Shown piece by piece: positions 23,025 to 34,384 of a DNA stretch of 64,000 nt; the first letter of the stretch is position 1; each line of letters starts with the position of its first letter. This DNA comes from Reticulitermes speratus. Its lineage: Eukaryota > Arthropoda > Insecta > Blattodea > Rhinotermitidae. The notes under the pieces are model-generated. The model did not search any database. It saw only the letters and a program-made list of their open reading frames with translations, and was not told the origin of the DNA. Made by a program: the position numbers and the translations under genes. The stretch lies in the NCBI GenBank assembly GCA_021186555.1, contig JAJKFL010000014.1:27606033-27670032 (forward strand), given 5' to 3'.

Positions 23025-23130
23025 CACCTCTGTCTGCCCTGAACGCGAAGGCAATAAGTTTCTCCGAAACTGCGGCAATTTCCTACCAAATTACGTGACG
23101 TCGAATCCCAAGAGACATAATTTTTCATAG
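23025..23130 (-). repeat. half-foldback with CGTTTCGG-like core
   Basis: On the minus strand: CTTGGGATTCGACGTCACG, then GGTAGGAAATTGCCGCAG, TTTCGGAGAAAC and TTATTGCCTTCGCGTTCAGG. This is the same order as the minus-strand fragment at 30175-30265 and the plus-strand fragments at 43918 and 63855. Only one arm is present. Confidence 0.6.
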
Positions 23131-23334
23131 TCTGCGAACCTCAAATCTGAGGGAATTTCATTGCACCTGTAATATTTATAACATTCCAACACCCGCCAGG
23201 CTTCTTTCCTTGGAAATTCTTTTCATCTCGACAGTCCACCTGCCTTTATGTTGGTCGGACGTGCAAATGCATTAGGAAAATCCCAAATCTGGATTACCGT
23301 TCCACAGAGTGATAATGTGAATTCAAGAATAAGC

Positions 23335-23580
23335 TGAGTTGGTTGGGCGACAAAGGTACGAGCTGGACGACCGAGGAATCGGGGATCGATAGCTGGCATG
23401 GACGAAAGGTTTTCTCTTCTATACAGTATCCAGACCCTCTCTGGCGTAGCTAGCCTTCTATCCGATGGATACCTGGGTTAACATGGCATCGGCGTGAAGT
23501 TATCCACATCTATAGAGTGCATGGCCGAGTTTAAGAATTCGCGCTCCTGAACTCGAGTTCCCCCATACGATTTCATTGTG
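23335..23580 (+). mobile_element. SINE-A copy, degraded
   Basis: The family order survives weakly: a head-like GAGTTGGTTGGGCGAC, GAGCTGGACGACCGAG, GGGATCGATAGC (B box), TCCAGACCCTCTCTGG, CCTTCTATCCGATGGATACC, GGCGTGAAGTT and GCCGAGTTTAAGAAT. Truncated after the GAGTT-CCCCCATA segment. Confidence 0.75.
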
Positions 23581-23584
23581 TGGT

Positions 23585-25066
23585 GATTAATGACGCTTAG
23601 GAACGAAAAGAAACAAAAATAATAATTTGGTAGTTCCAAAATATGTGACAGGAGCCTCTTTCTAAGAAAACCTGTCTGGGTTTGTGAGCCGTAGGTTGTT
23701 TACACCTGGTGTCCGGGTATTTACATTAAGCAGGTGGAAGAAACCAGCTGCAACGCCGGCTGCACTTCAAGCTTTGCCCACCAGGAAGTAAGATATCTGG
23801 CACCATTGTGGCCAGAGGAGCGGAAGAAGGGGAACTGAACTGCCTGAATCGTGCACCCATGAATAAGGGAGCTCTTTGAATAGCACAGAATTCAGGCAAC
23901 TCGGCGAAAGAGCTGACTTACACAGCTGGGTTTATATAATGATGTATGATGGACATTTCCGTACTAATGACGTCAGTGTGTTCACCATGAGCATACTAGT
24001 TCAGACACTCAGTGAGGCATTTCTGGTTATTTCTGCCCAGTTACAGCTGGGGGAGGGGTGCAATAATTTCAGCATCGTGGACCACAGGGACACAGGGTGC
24101 CAAATGTCCACGGGTCACACAGTGTAAAGTACTATACGGAGGTATTACTGTATCAATATTTTCTTATCATGAAACTTGGACGCTTTGGTATTAATACCCT
24201 TCATGGGCGTAATAAGTTTGTATTAGAGCAGCTTTTCTATTCATTGAAAATTCTTCCCTAATAATACAGTATGATAGAGTAATGGATTAGTGTGGGGAAA
24301 ATATGAAGTTAATGTCTTACAAATCAGCATGAAAAGTTGCATAAAGTTACGTCCAGACTTCTCGTGTTTGAGCTCGCATGTCTCCGAAAATGTGGACGGT
24401 TTAACGAGCCTGATCCCATACAACAACGTTCACTTGAATGGTCACAGGGAAGGTGCTTACGGGAGGCTCGCGAAGGCGCATTTCTATTTCAATATGCCAA
24501 GCCACCAAATGAACAGTCAGTAAAAACCAGCAACAATCCCTGCGAGTATCACGTGCACGAATGTATGGACGCGCCGTAAGAAACATCTGATGATCAGTCT
24601 GACGTTTAGACTGTTTCCTGTTTTGCTCCTTTACAAATGCATACAAAAAAAAATATAAATATGTGCACGTTTCTGTAACAGACAGTAACGTTGACGGAGC
24701 TTTGTAATGTCTAAAGGTGCCTGTTTTTACGTTAGTGCCTATTATAGCTTTTCTATCAATGTCTATAGATGACAATTTTACGGGAATGTGACATTTTTTT
24801 CTAAAAAATGAGAGCTATCAACTCAACACAATCTGTCAAGGAAGAATTCAACAGTTATATGTAATTCAAGAAAGACCAAGAACATCTTGACCGTTAAAGG
24901 AACGGGTTCTTGGACCTAAACCTTCGACGCATTAATAATGATGATGATGATGACGACGACTTGTAATTAATTCAATGTACCGCGGCAGTGCTTTACGTGA
25001 CGTGATAACTATGACACAATGAGCGTGCGTTGTAACTAACTGTAACAGTTCTTAAAATTAAGAACA
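23585..25066. other. unannotated stretch
   Basis: Nothing recognised in about 1.5 kb apart from a short GATGAT/GACGAC run at about 24938-24960. Confidence 0.5.
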
Positions 25067-25317
25067 TAACAATTCCTCGATTTCAGCATTCCGCCGCGAT
25101 GTTGATGAAATCTGCGTTCTTCTGGGCTATTACGCGGCGTCGTGTGGTAATTGTTTACCGACGTTTCGGGACAGCGTATCGGTCCCATCTTCACGGGTCA
25201 ATTCGGGCTATTGACCCGTGAAGATGGGACCGATACAGTGTCCCGAAACGTCGGTAAACAATTACCACACGACGCCGCGTAATTCCTCAGAACAACGCAG
25301 ATTTCGTAACAATTCCT
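25067..25317 (+). mobile_element. foldback element FB2 with 11-bp TSD
   Basis: TAACAATTCCT at 25067-25077 and 25307-25317 brackets the element (25078-25306). The arms 25110-25202 and 25210-25302 are both 93 bp, inverted with few mismatches, around a 7-bp spacer. Each arm carries ATTACGCGGCGTCGTGTGG, TTTACCGACGTTTCGGGAC and GGTCCCATCTTCACGGGTC. An unpaired tail of about 32 bp with ATTCCGCCGCGATGTTGATG lies only on the left. It encodes nothing; the apparent open frames in sister copies are arm sequence. Confidence 0.93.
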
Positions 25318-25718
25318 TAATAAAAACAAAATAACGACTGAAAAGGCCGGATATGTAGACACCTAAATGGGGCGGCAATAATGTGCTCGAATTTTTAAGC
25401 ATTACAGCAGTGCATAAAACTTAAACCACAACTAGTGACGAAGACTGAATTTGACGCACTAGTTTCATATGATGTCATTATATGTATAATATAAAACCCG
25501 CAAGTTTGTCCATACCAAATAACTACCAAACCCGTGCAGTTGAAATGGCGTAGAGCAACAGCAGATAATATTACAGTTATCGTCCTTTTTAACTTTTATA
25601 ATTAATGGGGATAGTCAAGTAAATATTTTTAAACGTGTGATGTAAAATTGCTGTTTATAATGCTCTTTGTTTTGCCAGACATTCCGGACGATATTTATAT
25701 TAGGTGACTCGTAACAAG
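25318..25718. other. unannotated stretch
   Basis: Nothing recognised. Confidence 0.45.
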
Positions 25719-25970
25719 GCCGATTTCCGGTGGCCGCGCGGACTAAGGCGTGGGTGTGCGACCGCTCGCTTGCTCGCGTTGTGGGTTCGAATCCCACCGA
25801 GGGCGTGGGGCTTCTGTCTCTTGTGAGTGTTTTGTGTGGTCAGGCAGAGGTCTCTGCGACGGGCCGATCACTTGTCAAGAGGAGTCCTACCGAGTTTGGT
25901 GTGACTGAGCGTGATCTCGAAACCTGAACAATAAAGAGGCCTAGGCCTACTAGGGCTGTCGAGCCATGAT
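25719..25970 (+). mobile_element. SINE-B copy
   Basis: The head GGTGGCCGCGCGGACTAAGG (one change from tRNA-Leu-like consensus) is followed by B-box GGGTTCGAATCCCACC, the body CTCTTGTGAGTG...GAGGAGTCCTACCGAG and tail GGCCTAGGCC...CTGTCGAGCC. Full length; the TSD is not convincing. Confidence 0.92.
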
Positions 25971-26586
25971 GAAATTAAGAAAAGCGAGATGGGCGGGGTA
26001 ATTAGCACGCAGGTAAAGCCGATAAATTCAGAAGGTTTAGTGACCATGTCATTCTTAAATACGAAACGTACTTAACGAACGTGGATTGAATGTGAAATCC
26101 GTTGTACAATCAGTCGAACTTCCTGCGAACTTTCAAACGTGTTTTGTTCAATCTAAGTTTCGCAGTAAAAATTTCCCGGGTGATAAAAAATATACGCAGT
26201 TCTTTTTTCTATTTCGGTGCCAGGAATATAAATACTGTAATGAAGGCCGGGTTTGGGTGCGCCACCCGCCGCCGACGTTGCTGTCATCCTTGTCTCAATG
26301 TCAGAGCCCCGTATTTCATATTACGCGCAAGGCCCACATGTGCTTGGCAGTGCTACATGACGATCATACTAAAGTGGGTCGTAGCCTGCACAATAAAAGC
26401 GTGACAATTACCCATGCTTCCCAGAATGCGTTCTGTACCATTTTGCGTACATATTGTTCTTCGTATTTGTTTATTGCCTGTAAATATGTTTTGTTGCACA
26501 TATAAATTAAACTTAGCAAAACTAACAACACTGCGGATACCCAGGGCTGTTTATTCATTCGAGGTGTGTTAACGACGCTGCCAGTT
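25971..26586. other. unannotated stretch
   Basis: Overlapping open frames of 139 and 100 codons (26086-26505, 26102-26404) lie here. Neither shows a motif I recognise, and composition does not favour coding. Confidence 0.45.
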
Positions 26587-26868
26587 GCTTAGATCAGTGT
26601 TGCGCAATCTTTTTGTACCTGCAACCACTGTCTGACAACGTTTCTTGGCGACCATTCTGTCTTAATTGTTCATGTTACTTTTCGTTTTCTTGTTAATCAG
26701 TATTTGTTGAAAGCATTTATAATATAACTTTAACTTAAATACATGTGTAGACAATTTCGCGCCTTATTTTTAAAGTTTCGTCATTGAACTTTAAAACTTT
26801 TTTTGTATAATGTCTCACAATCGTTCTCCGAACCCAAGACCGAATGGTTGCGCGTCACTCTCTTAGAC
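26587..26868. mobile_element. hAT-like MITE, 266 bp
   Basis: Terminal inverted repeats: CAGTGTTGCGCAATC at 26595 and, on the other strand from 26860, GAGTGACGCGCAACC. The flanking 8-mers GCTTAGAT (26587-26594) and TCTTAGAC (26861-26868) agree at 6 of 8 positions, consistent with an aged hAT target duplication. The interior is AT-rich and non-coding. hAT is inferred from the CAGTG terminus and 8-bp duplication. Confidence 0.65.
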
Positions 26869-26924
26869 TATGTACAGGTATCGTGAATAATGATTTGTAA
26901 AGGATATTGAAGGGAGAGGGCCTA

Positions 26925-27070
26925 TGTTCAGTGTATTCTTCCGGCATCTGCCTGGAGGGACAGGAAAACCACGAAAGGCCCAGGTATGTTTGATGTCACG
27001 GCTTAGATTTGAACCGACTTCCTCCAAAATCAAATTCACAAGCGTTACCACTTCAGAGACCTCACTCCGT
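26925..27070 (-). mobile_element. tRNA-related SINE (family E-like), degraded
   Basis: On the minus strand: a degraded head with GTAACGCTTGTGAATTTG, then GGAAGTCGGTTCAAATC (B box) and, downstream, CCTGGGCC...GTGGTTTTCCTGTCCCTCCA and GGCAGATGCCGGAAG. I recall the last block from a common insect repeat. Single copy here, no TSD found. Confidence 0.5.
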
Positions 27071-27289
27071 TATACACAACAAAAGAGGTATGGTTTACAC
27101 AATTTTCCAAAGGCGTTCTTTAGACCCTGCCGTACTGTATGAGGACTGTTAAGCATAATGGCCTTCATGTTCATTTATTCCTGATGAAACTATGTTATAG
27201 TAGGTAAATAAACAGTTGCAAAACTAACTACACTGTACTATACGATGTAGCCTTGGAAAAAGTGAAGCTATATAGCTCCCTCGATTCTT

Positions 27290-27530
27290 AATCTCGACAC
27301 TTTATTGAGGGTAGCAGTGCGCTTTACGCCCTAGCCCATTTGCTCGCTTGGAAGTGTCCCATGCCCCGGTACCCCTTGAACAGAAAGCTGGGTGGGCCCC
27401 AGAGCGGTCTGGACACTACTACTATAGGGCCTACTCACAGTGCAGTGTGGAGAAATGAAGTCTACCACTGCGGGAATCGCACCATAATCTGCCGTCCCCT
27501 GTACCATGAACTGACTGGTTGCGCTTAAGC
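27290..27530 (-). mobile_element. SINE-A copy, diverged
   Basis: Minus orientation: CTTAATCTCGACAC (the AGGTTAAG segment), CGCTTTACGCC, a CCCCGGTACC box, GAAAGCTGGGTGGGCCCC and AGAGCGGTCTGG, then a GCGGGAATCGCACC B-box remnant. The middle has small insertions relative to the family. Confidence 0.75.
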
Positions 27531-27658
27531 GCTGATTATTTGGCAGAACTGTTTATGAATCATTTAAATTAATTATGGTACTTCTCATACAAAGGCCTTC
27601 ATATGACTCTTATAGGATGGTTGTCAATCAAATATATTGCGGGTAGTCAGTATGATAC

Positions 27659-27802
27659 TTTTTTTCTTGTGGCGCAACAGCCCTACTCGGGCCTAGGCCG
27701 CCTCATTGTTGAGGTTTCTAGATCACACACAGACACACACAACAGGCAGGATGAAGGGTCGGCCTGTCGCAGAGACTTCTACTTGACAACACACAGCATT
27801 AG
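27659..27802 (-). mobile_element. SINE-B copy, head truncated
   Basis: Minus orientation. Tail side TTGTGGCGCAACAGCCCTAC...GGGCCTAGGCCGCCTCATTG, then the ACTC-region and GTCGCAGAGACTTCTACTTG. It stops at about 27802 before reaching the tRNA-like head. This is typical 5' truncation. Confidence 0.8.
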
Positions 27803-29965
27803 TCACTATGATATGCATAAAATGAATTCTGTGGCCTGATGTACTGACCTTAATCAGGACTTGTGAAATACGCATGTATATGGATAAATATTCAGTGTAA
27901 ATTCCGTTCCACAAACTTTAATTTATCTCTGGCTTCTGCCTACATTGTTGATAAGGATGATAAACGAACAAAGGAATTCGCTGTTCCGTATTTGAGATTA
28001 ACAATGTTGTTCAACGAGATTATACTTAGATACTATATATAAATAAATTGTAGTCGGTAAGTTATAAATATTTAAATTGAAAACATGATTACAAGTACTA
28101 GAGAAACCCGCGTCACTGTCACTTGGTATAGTTTATTTGACGGGTTGAAGGCAATCAATTCGCTGCCTGATTAAAACGACATAATTTTTTTATAATATTT
28201 ATTGCTTAAAATACCGGTTTGACTTAACACAACACGAACACAACTCAACTCGAATTAATTAGTATGCGAGTGATAACTCATTAATCGGGACGTTTTTATC
28301 ATTTTGCTAGACTAAGAAATATGTTTGCGCTTATAACTTTGTATTTTTATCAAATTATTTCTTATTTTATCTTCCCAAAAATCTTTGTCTCTGTCCTTAA
28401 AATACGGCTTTTCCTTATGCGTAAACACAGTACCATGAAAACTTCTGGACCGCGTAGGTTGATGTACTCGTACGTAGGTCTACCCGCAACGCTCGAATAT
28501 TACATGGTTTCCCTCAGACTGTTCAGGTAAATTCCGGGATGGTATCTTGATAAAGCCACGCCTGCTTTCTTCCGTATTCTTTACAATTTATCATTCACCG
28601 CTTGTCCTATCATTCACACTACACTTACCCTTGTTTTACGCCTATTTGTTATACGCCTTTTTTGCTTTAACGCCCGTTGCCAATTTACACCACTTCTTAA
28701 TTTTCGCTCTCTCATTTTTGGTTTAACGCCCTTTGGCTGGCTGAGTTCTATTACGGTAACCCCTTATTTCTGGTGGGAATATCAATTTGATTTACGCTCA
28801 CTTTTTCAGAAACGAATCTAGGGCGTAAAACAAAGTCTGGGTGTATATACTTTGAGACACACGTACTGACAGCGTCGTAAAAGAAACCACAAAAAATTCG
28901 CATGGAGGTAAGGCTTCGTGTAGTCGTAACTTTATGGAGGTGAGTGATCAGCTGCATGTCCGGCAAGGGTTCTTCCCAGAACTGTTTGTTGTTCTCTCCA
29001 GTATTGTTTGACGATTTGTAGCTGTTGGTACAGCACGTTTGCCTGACGCAACACGATAAATGATACCGCCGTGTTTATGTACATGCCTGGTTGTGCAAAA
29101 CCACATTCCTGTGGCTTAAATATCATCTCCCGGTCTCAGAGAGATTGTTTCTCAATATGCACGCCCTTCCACATGCAGTATTAAAATTAGACACACTGAA
29201 GATCTACGACACCCAGGATTAACAAATAATTAAGACAAGAATGAATTGAATGAAGTGGCATGATGGCGTGTTTCTTATTTATTGTTTAGTTATAGGACGA
29301 TTCTTTGTCAATAGCGTAGGTTTCATAGCGTTGCATCAGATGTGGTAGTATTGTGAATGCTCGACCCATAGGGATGTGGAAGGAAGCTGTAATAGCCTAT
29401 TTTAGTCTGGTATCCGTCTAGAGGGATTGAATGAAACCACATAAATGTCCGGTACCCTTTCACTGGCCACTGTTCGAAGCTGGGAATTCCCGATTGCGAA
29501 TTAGCCGCGTTGCCGCCGGTAAATTTTACACTTGGCAGCTTTTAGTTGCATTCTCCGAAGACTGGTTTTGTTGTTCAGACTGAAGACGTGAATGTTGCTT
29601 TATTTGCTTTCATTAATTGTCCGGAGAGTGTAGTAGTAGTAACTAGGTAGCTGAGCATCCTAGTACTGTACACAGCTGCAGTCGGCATGGCGTGGTCGCT
29701 GCTAGGCTCACCTCGGAACGTCGAGGCAGCATTACACTTCTTTCAAAACCTTGTACACTCTGTCTTCAGACTCTACAGGCGTTTATGAAACAGAAAACGC
29801 TTGGTGGTGCATGCACAATGATTCTTCTGTTGCCAGCTTGCCTTTCACGCCTACGTCAGCAACTGCCAAGTAATCTTGGTCACTCTTATGCTGTAGTTTG
29901 CTGCTTATCGCCTGTTTCATTCTGTGCCTTGCCCTAAAGTTGTTTCTGTGGTGCACGCCGTGAAC
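27803..29965. other. unannotated stretch
   Basis: I see nothing recognisable in about 2.2 kb. Short open frames only. A cluster of (T)ACGCC motifs at 28635-28740 is noted without interpretation. Confidence 0.45.
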
Positions 29966-29969
29966 GCAT

Positions 29970-30055
29970 ACGGGGGAGTGGAAGTGTAGCTTCAGACATT
30001 CTTAACCGCAGCATTAGACGGAAATGAGTGGTCGGTTTCACACCCCATCCGATGC
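29970..30055 (-). mobile_element. SINE-A fragment
   Basis: A short minus-strand piece: GGGGGAGTGGAAGTGTAGC, CATTCTTAACCGCAGC and ATTAGACGGAAATGAGTGG, then GGTTTCACACCCC. This corresponds to the distal half of the SINE-A body only. Confidence 0.65.
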
Positions 30056-30174
30056 AAAAATAAATGGAAGCATAAAAGGAGGTTAACTCATGCATAGCTG
30101 CCTAGGAGGGAATAAAACACTTTTCCAAGTGATTTTAACTTACCCTCTGGAAGATGCATCTTAGCCTGCTACAC

Positions 30175-30265
30175 TCTCAAGATGTAGGCAGTACGTTTCT
30201 CCGAAACTTCGTAACTATTTACCAGTAGACTCGGCGCAACATCTCGGAAGACTTGTATTTCAACA
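30175..30265 (-). repeat. half-foldback with core motif
   Basis: On the minus strand: GGTAAATAGTTACGAAGTTT then CGGAGAAACGTACTGCCTAC and ATCTTGAGAGTG, preceded by CTTCCGAGATGTTGCGCC. Same order as the fragments at 23025 (minus), 43918 and 63855. Confidence 0.6.
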
Positions 30266-30554
30266 CCGCTGTGGAAACCTGAAATCTTGCGTTCTTCTTC
30301 TCTGACTTGTCTGATACCATACAGAAAGTTGTTTTTGGTGGTTGTAAAGCTGGCCGGAGCATTTATCTCTACCTCAGTTTAGTGGGCTTGTACCCCGAAT
30401 GTTGCGGTTAAATGGTTGGAATTCCTACTTTGTATTCGGTAGGTTCTTCATTCGTATCTCGGCATTTGTGCTGCCTGTTCTGAGATTCGAGACTCTTAAT
30501 ACGTCCGGGTAAAAATTGTGACACTACATGAAGCTACATTCACAGTCTGTCTCC

Positions 30555-30640
30555 TTCTTCAAAGGTTGGGACCGATAGGCTGTTCCGTAACGTCGATAAC
30601 TATCAATTAACGCTACGTAACATCCCAGAAGAGCGACGAC
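30555..30640 (-). repeat. half-foldback related to FB1-3
   Basis: The minus strand reads CTCTTCTGGGATGTTACGTA, AATTGATAGTTATCGACG, TTACGGAACAGCCTATCGG then TCCCAACCTTTGAAG. This is a diverged single arm of the FB1-3 family, lacking the partner arm. Confidence 0.6.
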
Positions 30641-30645
30641 CTCGT

Positions 30646-30941
30646 GTTGTAAGACATTTTTTTTTAGTCGTCCTCTTCTACCTACTCCGGTTTTCCCGTT
30701 TCAGTGTCGAGGTTTGTAAGTTCTTTTGATCACACTGAGAGACACACCACATTCGGTAGGACTCCACTGGACGAGGGATCGGCTCGACGCAGAGGCCTCT
30801 ACCTGACAACAACACACAACACTCACAAGAGACAGACATCCATGCCTCCGGTGGGATTCGAACCCACGATCCTAGCAAGCGAGCGGCCGAAGACCCACGC
30901 CTTAGACCGCACGGCCACTGGGATCGGCGTTGTAAGACATT
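30646..30941 (-). mobile_element. SINE-B copy with 13-bp TSD
   Basis: GTTGTAAGACATT at 30646-30658 and 30929-30941 is an exact direct repeat. The element is 30659-30928. On the minus strand the head is GCCGATCCCAGTGGCCGTGC with B-box GGGTTCGAATCCCACC. The tail part (30659-30715) is altered, lacking the GGCCTAGGCC block. Confidence 0.93.
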
Positions 30942-31064
30942 ATCTTCTAAAAATCTGATTTTCGTACGGATTTTTTCTTTTCTCTGAAAGGAAAGAATTT
31001 TTAAATCTTTTAGCCTGTCCTGTGACTGACGTATTGTGGAACTCTGTATGAAGGTCAATCTTAC

Positions 31065-31262
31065 TTCAAAGTTCTTGAGATCTGAGCTCTTCTGGGATAT
31101 TACGCGGCGTCGTGTGGTAATTGTTTACCGACGTTTCGGGACAACGTATCGGTCCCATCTTCACGGCGGTAAAAATTACCACACGACGCCGCGTATATCC
31201 CAGAAGAGCGTAGATCTCATCAACATCGTGGCGGAAGCCTTAAAACAAGGTTCAAAGTTCTT
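31065..31262 (-). mobile_element. foldback element FB3 with 12-bp TSD
   Basis: TTCAAAGTTCTT at 31065-31076 and 31251-31262 brackets 31077-31250. The outer arms 31077-31122 and 31174-31218 are inverted copies (AGCTCTTCTGGGATATTACG and complement). The middle keeps only one copy of the CGACGTTTCGGGAC...CATCTTCACGG block, so it is unpaired. The tail of about 32 bp (CATCGTGGCGGAAGCC, complement of the FB1/FB2 tail) sits on the right, so this copy is in the opposite orientation. Confidence 0.92.
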
Positions 31263-31264
31263 AA

Positions 31265-31675
31265 TACCTATCCCTGTTTCTAGTAATATTAGTTCTGTTC
31301 TGTATTTACATCCCTTGCCGAGGCCAGTGGTTGTCACGCCTTTGAGAACGCAGTAGTCAGTCTGTAACACAGAATGTTGACGTCCGTAAGACGTTCTGTT
31401 GAATGAACAGTTTCGTGTCTTGCCACATGACGATTCGCCTTGGTCAGAACATACGTGTTCTTGTGTGTATAAATACGGTTGACGTCAAGCAGTGTGAACT
31501 TGCAGCTAATGGAATCGCTTTCTGCACGGCAATTGAATTCTTTTTATCATTGCAATGTTCTTACGGAAACACGTCTCTTTCTTATCAGTATGTGGGTTTT
31601 GCGTGTTTTCATGGTCTATGTATATTGATGTCTCACTTGGAAGACGTAGCCGTGGGTAGGAGGATAATATTAAAA
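31265..31675. other. unannotated stretch
   Basis: A 98-codon open frame (31403-31699) runs through and into the LINE tail; no motif recognised. Confidence 0.45.
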
Positions 31676-31679
31676 TCGA

Positions 31680-31790
31680 TTTTAAGAATGAATAGGTAGA
31701 ATGTTGTGGACATGATTCATCTGGCTGAGGACAGGGACTAATGGCAAGCCCTTGTGAACACGGTAATGAAACTTCGGGTTCCATAAAATG
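31680..31790 (+). mobile_element. non-LTR retrotransposon ORF C-terminus
   Basis: Plus-strand translation gives HLAEDRD, a stop, then [14 protein letters not shown] followed by a stop. This matches the terminal LAQDRDRWRALVN-type motif found at the very end of many insect non-LTR ORFs. One stop replaces a residue in the motif. Nothing upstream is recognisable. Confidence 0.75.
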
Positions 31791-31794
31791 CTCG

Positions 31795-32395
31795 TGACTG
31801 GCTTAGTGTTAGCTTCTCAAAGTCACTTTGCTTTTTGAAGTCAGTTAGTTTGTTAGTTATGCCTATACCGGTTTCAAAATCTTCTTTCCATCGTCTCCTT
31901 GTTCTTCAAACCTTTACCATACTCCTCGGCAAACTGCCTGCCCCTATTGTACCTACGTATTTTACGAACATTATTTCGGACAGTGTTCAGGTGATTGGTT
32001 GTAATTATACTGAGAAATTTGATATTACCTTTTCATACTGATGCTAATGCTATTGGCGACAGATGGGACCGAACCCGGATCCATTGAATATTATATTTAA
32101 TATCGATTAACTTCTTGAGGTGGAGATTATGGGGGTGTCTTTCATCCTGCAGACGGAAAAACAGGTTTTGCCTTTCTTCTGTGAATAAAGTTCCATAGAT
32201 TGAGTTGTTTTCTTTCTCGTGCACCATAATGTTTTATTTCTCGCCATCTCGGAAACTGAATATATAACACCACTGCTGTGACATAACTCGAAAACAATTG
32301 TTAGGTGTTCATCACGAGATAAAAAAGAACCCCCTCGTGTGGAAACCACGTCCGTCTTTTCGTCAGCGACCTCGTGTCAGCGAGTAAACCCTTTT
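31795..32395. other. unannotated stretch
   Basis: Nothing recognised. Confidence 0.45.
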
Positions 32396-32469
32396 TCGGA
32401 TTTTCGTGAAATTTGATAGCCATAAACGTTCTTTACAAACTTTTTCGAGGAAGCGTGAGTTTCTTCAAA

Positions 32470-32945
32470 ATCGTCTCAGTGAAAGTTATATTTTACTTAG
32501 GGACATAACTGAATTTCTGCCCGTACCCGTTCTTTCCACATTTCTTCACCTACGTATTTGTGGGAAATTTAGAATAGGAGATCTACGCGTAGTGTCTTTA
32601 ATCGTTCTTTTTTATTGTCCATTTTGAGTGAAATTCGGTAGAGGAGATGTGTACAAAATGCAGTTGAGTAATTGTAAGTTTCACGAAAGTCGGCGAGGTG
32701 AAAGCCATGCATTACTTAAAGGTGTAAATGAACTTTTGCCATACATTTCTACATTTTAATCTAATTTGAGAAACATTTAGTAGAGAAGGTGTCTATAAAA
32801 TTTATTGAGAGATGTGGGTTTGGTGAAAATCGGCGCAGGGGAAGGCCATAATTTCCTTAGGGACGTACATGAATTTCGATCCCTACTTTCCACATTTACT
32901 GTCCGATTTGGGTAAAATTCGGTATAAGAAATTCATGTTATGCGT
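32470..32945 (+). repeat. degenerate tandem repeat, about 140-bp period
   Basis: Phrases recur at regular spacing: GTGAAATTCGGTAGAGGAGA (near 32628), GAGAAACATTTAGTAGAGAA (near 32769) and GGTAAAATTCGGTATAAG (near 32911) are 140-142 bp apart. Likewise GGTGAAAGCCATGCATTAC (32697) and GGGGAAGGCCATAATTTCC (32837) are 140 bp apart. A partial unit precedes them. Identity is moderate, so it is old. Confidence 0.7.
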
Positions 32946-32949
32946 TTGT

Positions 32950-34380
32950 TGTAAAGAGAGTGTGAAAATGAGTGTACATACTTTAAATAATCAACAGTTG
33001 AATTTAAAACGGCACGAACGAAGAAGCTTGGCCATGCTGCTCAGCTCCTCACCCAGTGACGCTTGTAGCAGGATGTGACAGTGCGTTTCGAAAGACGCAG
33101 AACAATTGTGTGGTCATAAGAGACAACTGCCCTTGAGGACCTTGTCATTGGCCACACAAATTGAGTAGCTCCATGTCGCAATCAGTATTTTTTATTGCGA
33201 GGCCTACTCACACTGCCGTATCAGTTTCTGTATTTCTCGTATTATGCTCACTGTGGTTACGACAGTGTTCACTGCCATACTATCATTCGACGCTATATGG
33301 TCTGAGTTAGAGCGTCGATAAATGAACTACGAATAAATAAAATGAAGTATTTTTGTTTCATGGCTTTAAGTTATTTATTCTGAATAATGCAGTCAACTTT
33401 ACACATAATAACAGCGTCAAATGTTATCTCAGTAGAAAATTGTAAGAGCTTTTATATGTCGGGTTATTTTGCAAGATATCGCTGATAAATGTTCTTTTCG
33501 AAGGTAATGAAATGAAAATTGTGATTTTGTCTTACCTCCGAAGCAGTAACGCAGAGATAAGTTTTCCTTTTAGTAAGTGCGATCACTAACGAAGAAGATA
33601 TGGAGTAAAGAAAGGGTGAGAAAGAAAGGAAGGAGAGAGAGAGACCATAAAGGAGGTCCGAGACACCTTGTATTGTCTGGAGGTATATATTTGGCAAGAG
33701 AGATGGATGCCATGAATTTGTTATAAGCGACTTTACTGCAGCTACCTGGTCGTCGGGTTAATTGGTTTGCCTTGTGATTTTTTGTTCCCCCTCCCCTCCC
33801 AGTAAAGGTGGTTTTCTGTGGGTTACCAAACTCGTTTTTGCCTTTTACATTACGTACATCAGTTTTATGTAAATCTATTCCTCAACAAATTCGTCCCCAA
33901 TATAATATACGTTGTAACTTTGTACAATTTCTAATGTTTAGTCTTGAGCCTTGTCAGTTCTAACATCGTGCGTCATGTCATAAACTGTGCCACCTAGTCC
34001 TATGTGTTTATGGAGTTTCATTACTTTTTAACCTTGGTGATTTCTTCATCAGCAAACTGGGCATGTGGTTATGTATAAAGTGTAAATGTTCTTGCAGCAG
34101 AGTCACACCACAAACAGGGATTTCATCAGTATCTCTTGTCTTTTCGTAACCACTTATTTGCTATCGTAGCCGTCAAAAACATCAAAATATTGTACAACAT
34201 CATGATTGTTGAGGTCACCGTGCAATAGCACGTAGCCAACTGGGCCTCTTGGAAACGGAAACACCAGTGTTTTGCTCTTTATCCTTATGAGACAACCGTT
34301 TGAACACATATAAACCGTAAGATTTCGCTTCAAGACTTCTGTAAGCTTGTTACTTTGCACATTGTCCTCGTCTGAGGCAT
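32950..34380. other. unannotated stretch
   Basis: Nothing recognised in about 1.4 kb apart from a purine-rich GAGAGAGA patch near 33613-33645. Confidence 0.5.
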
Positions 34381-34384
34381 GCTT

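Noticed and set aside
25615-25797. Open frame reading GFEPTTRASERSHTHAL, seen again at 30704-30958
   Set aside because: This is the translated minus strand of the SINE-B tRNA-like head, not a gene; the same peptide appears in any SINE-B copy.
26086-26505. 139-codon open frame, the longest in the window
   Set aside because: Overlapped by a 100-codon frame in another phase; no motif, signal peptide or repeat of pattern that suggests coding.
31036-31356. Open frame with FWDITRRRVV and RFGTTYRSHLHG
   Set aside because: The peptide is encoded by the arm and core of foldback FB3. Similar database proteins are likely repeat translations.
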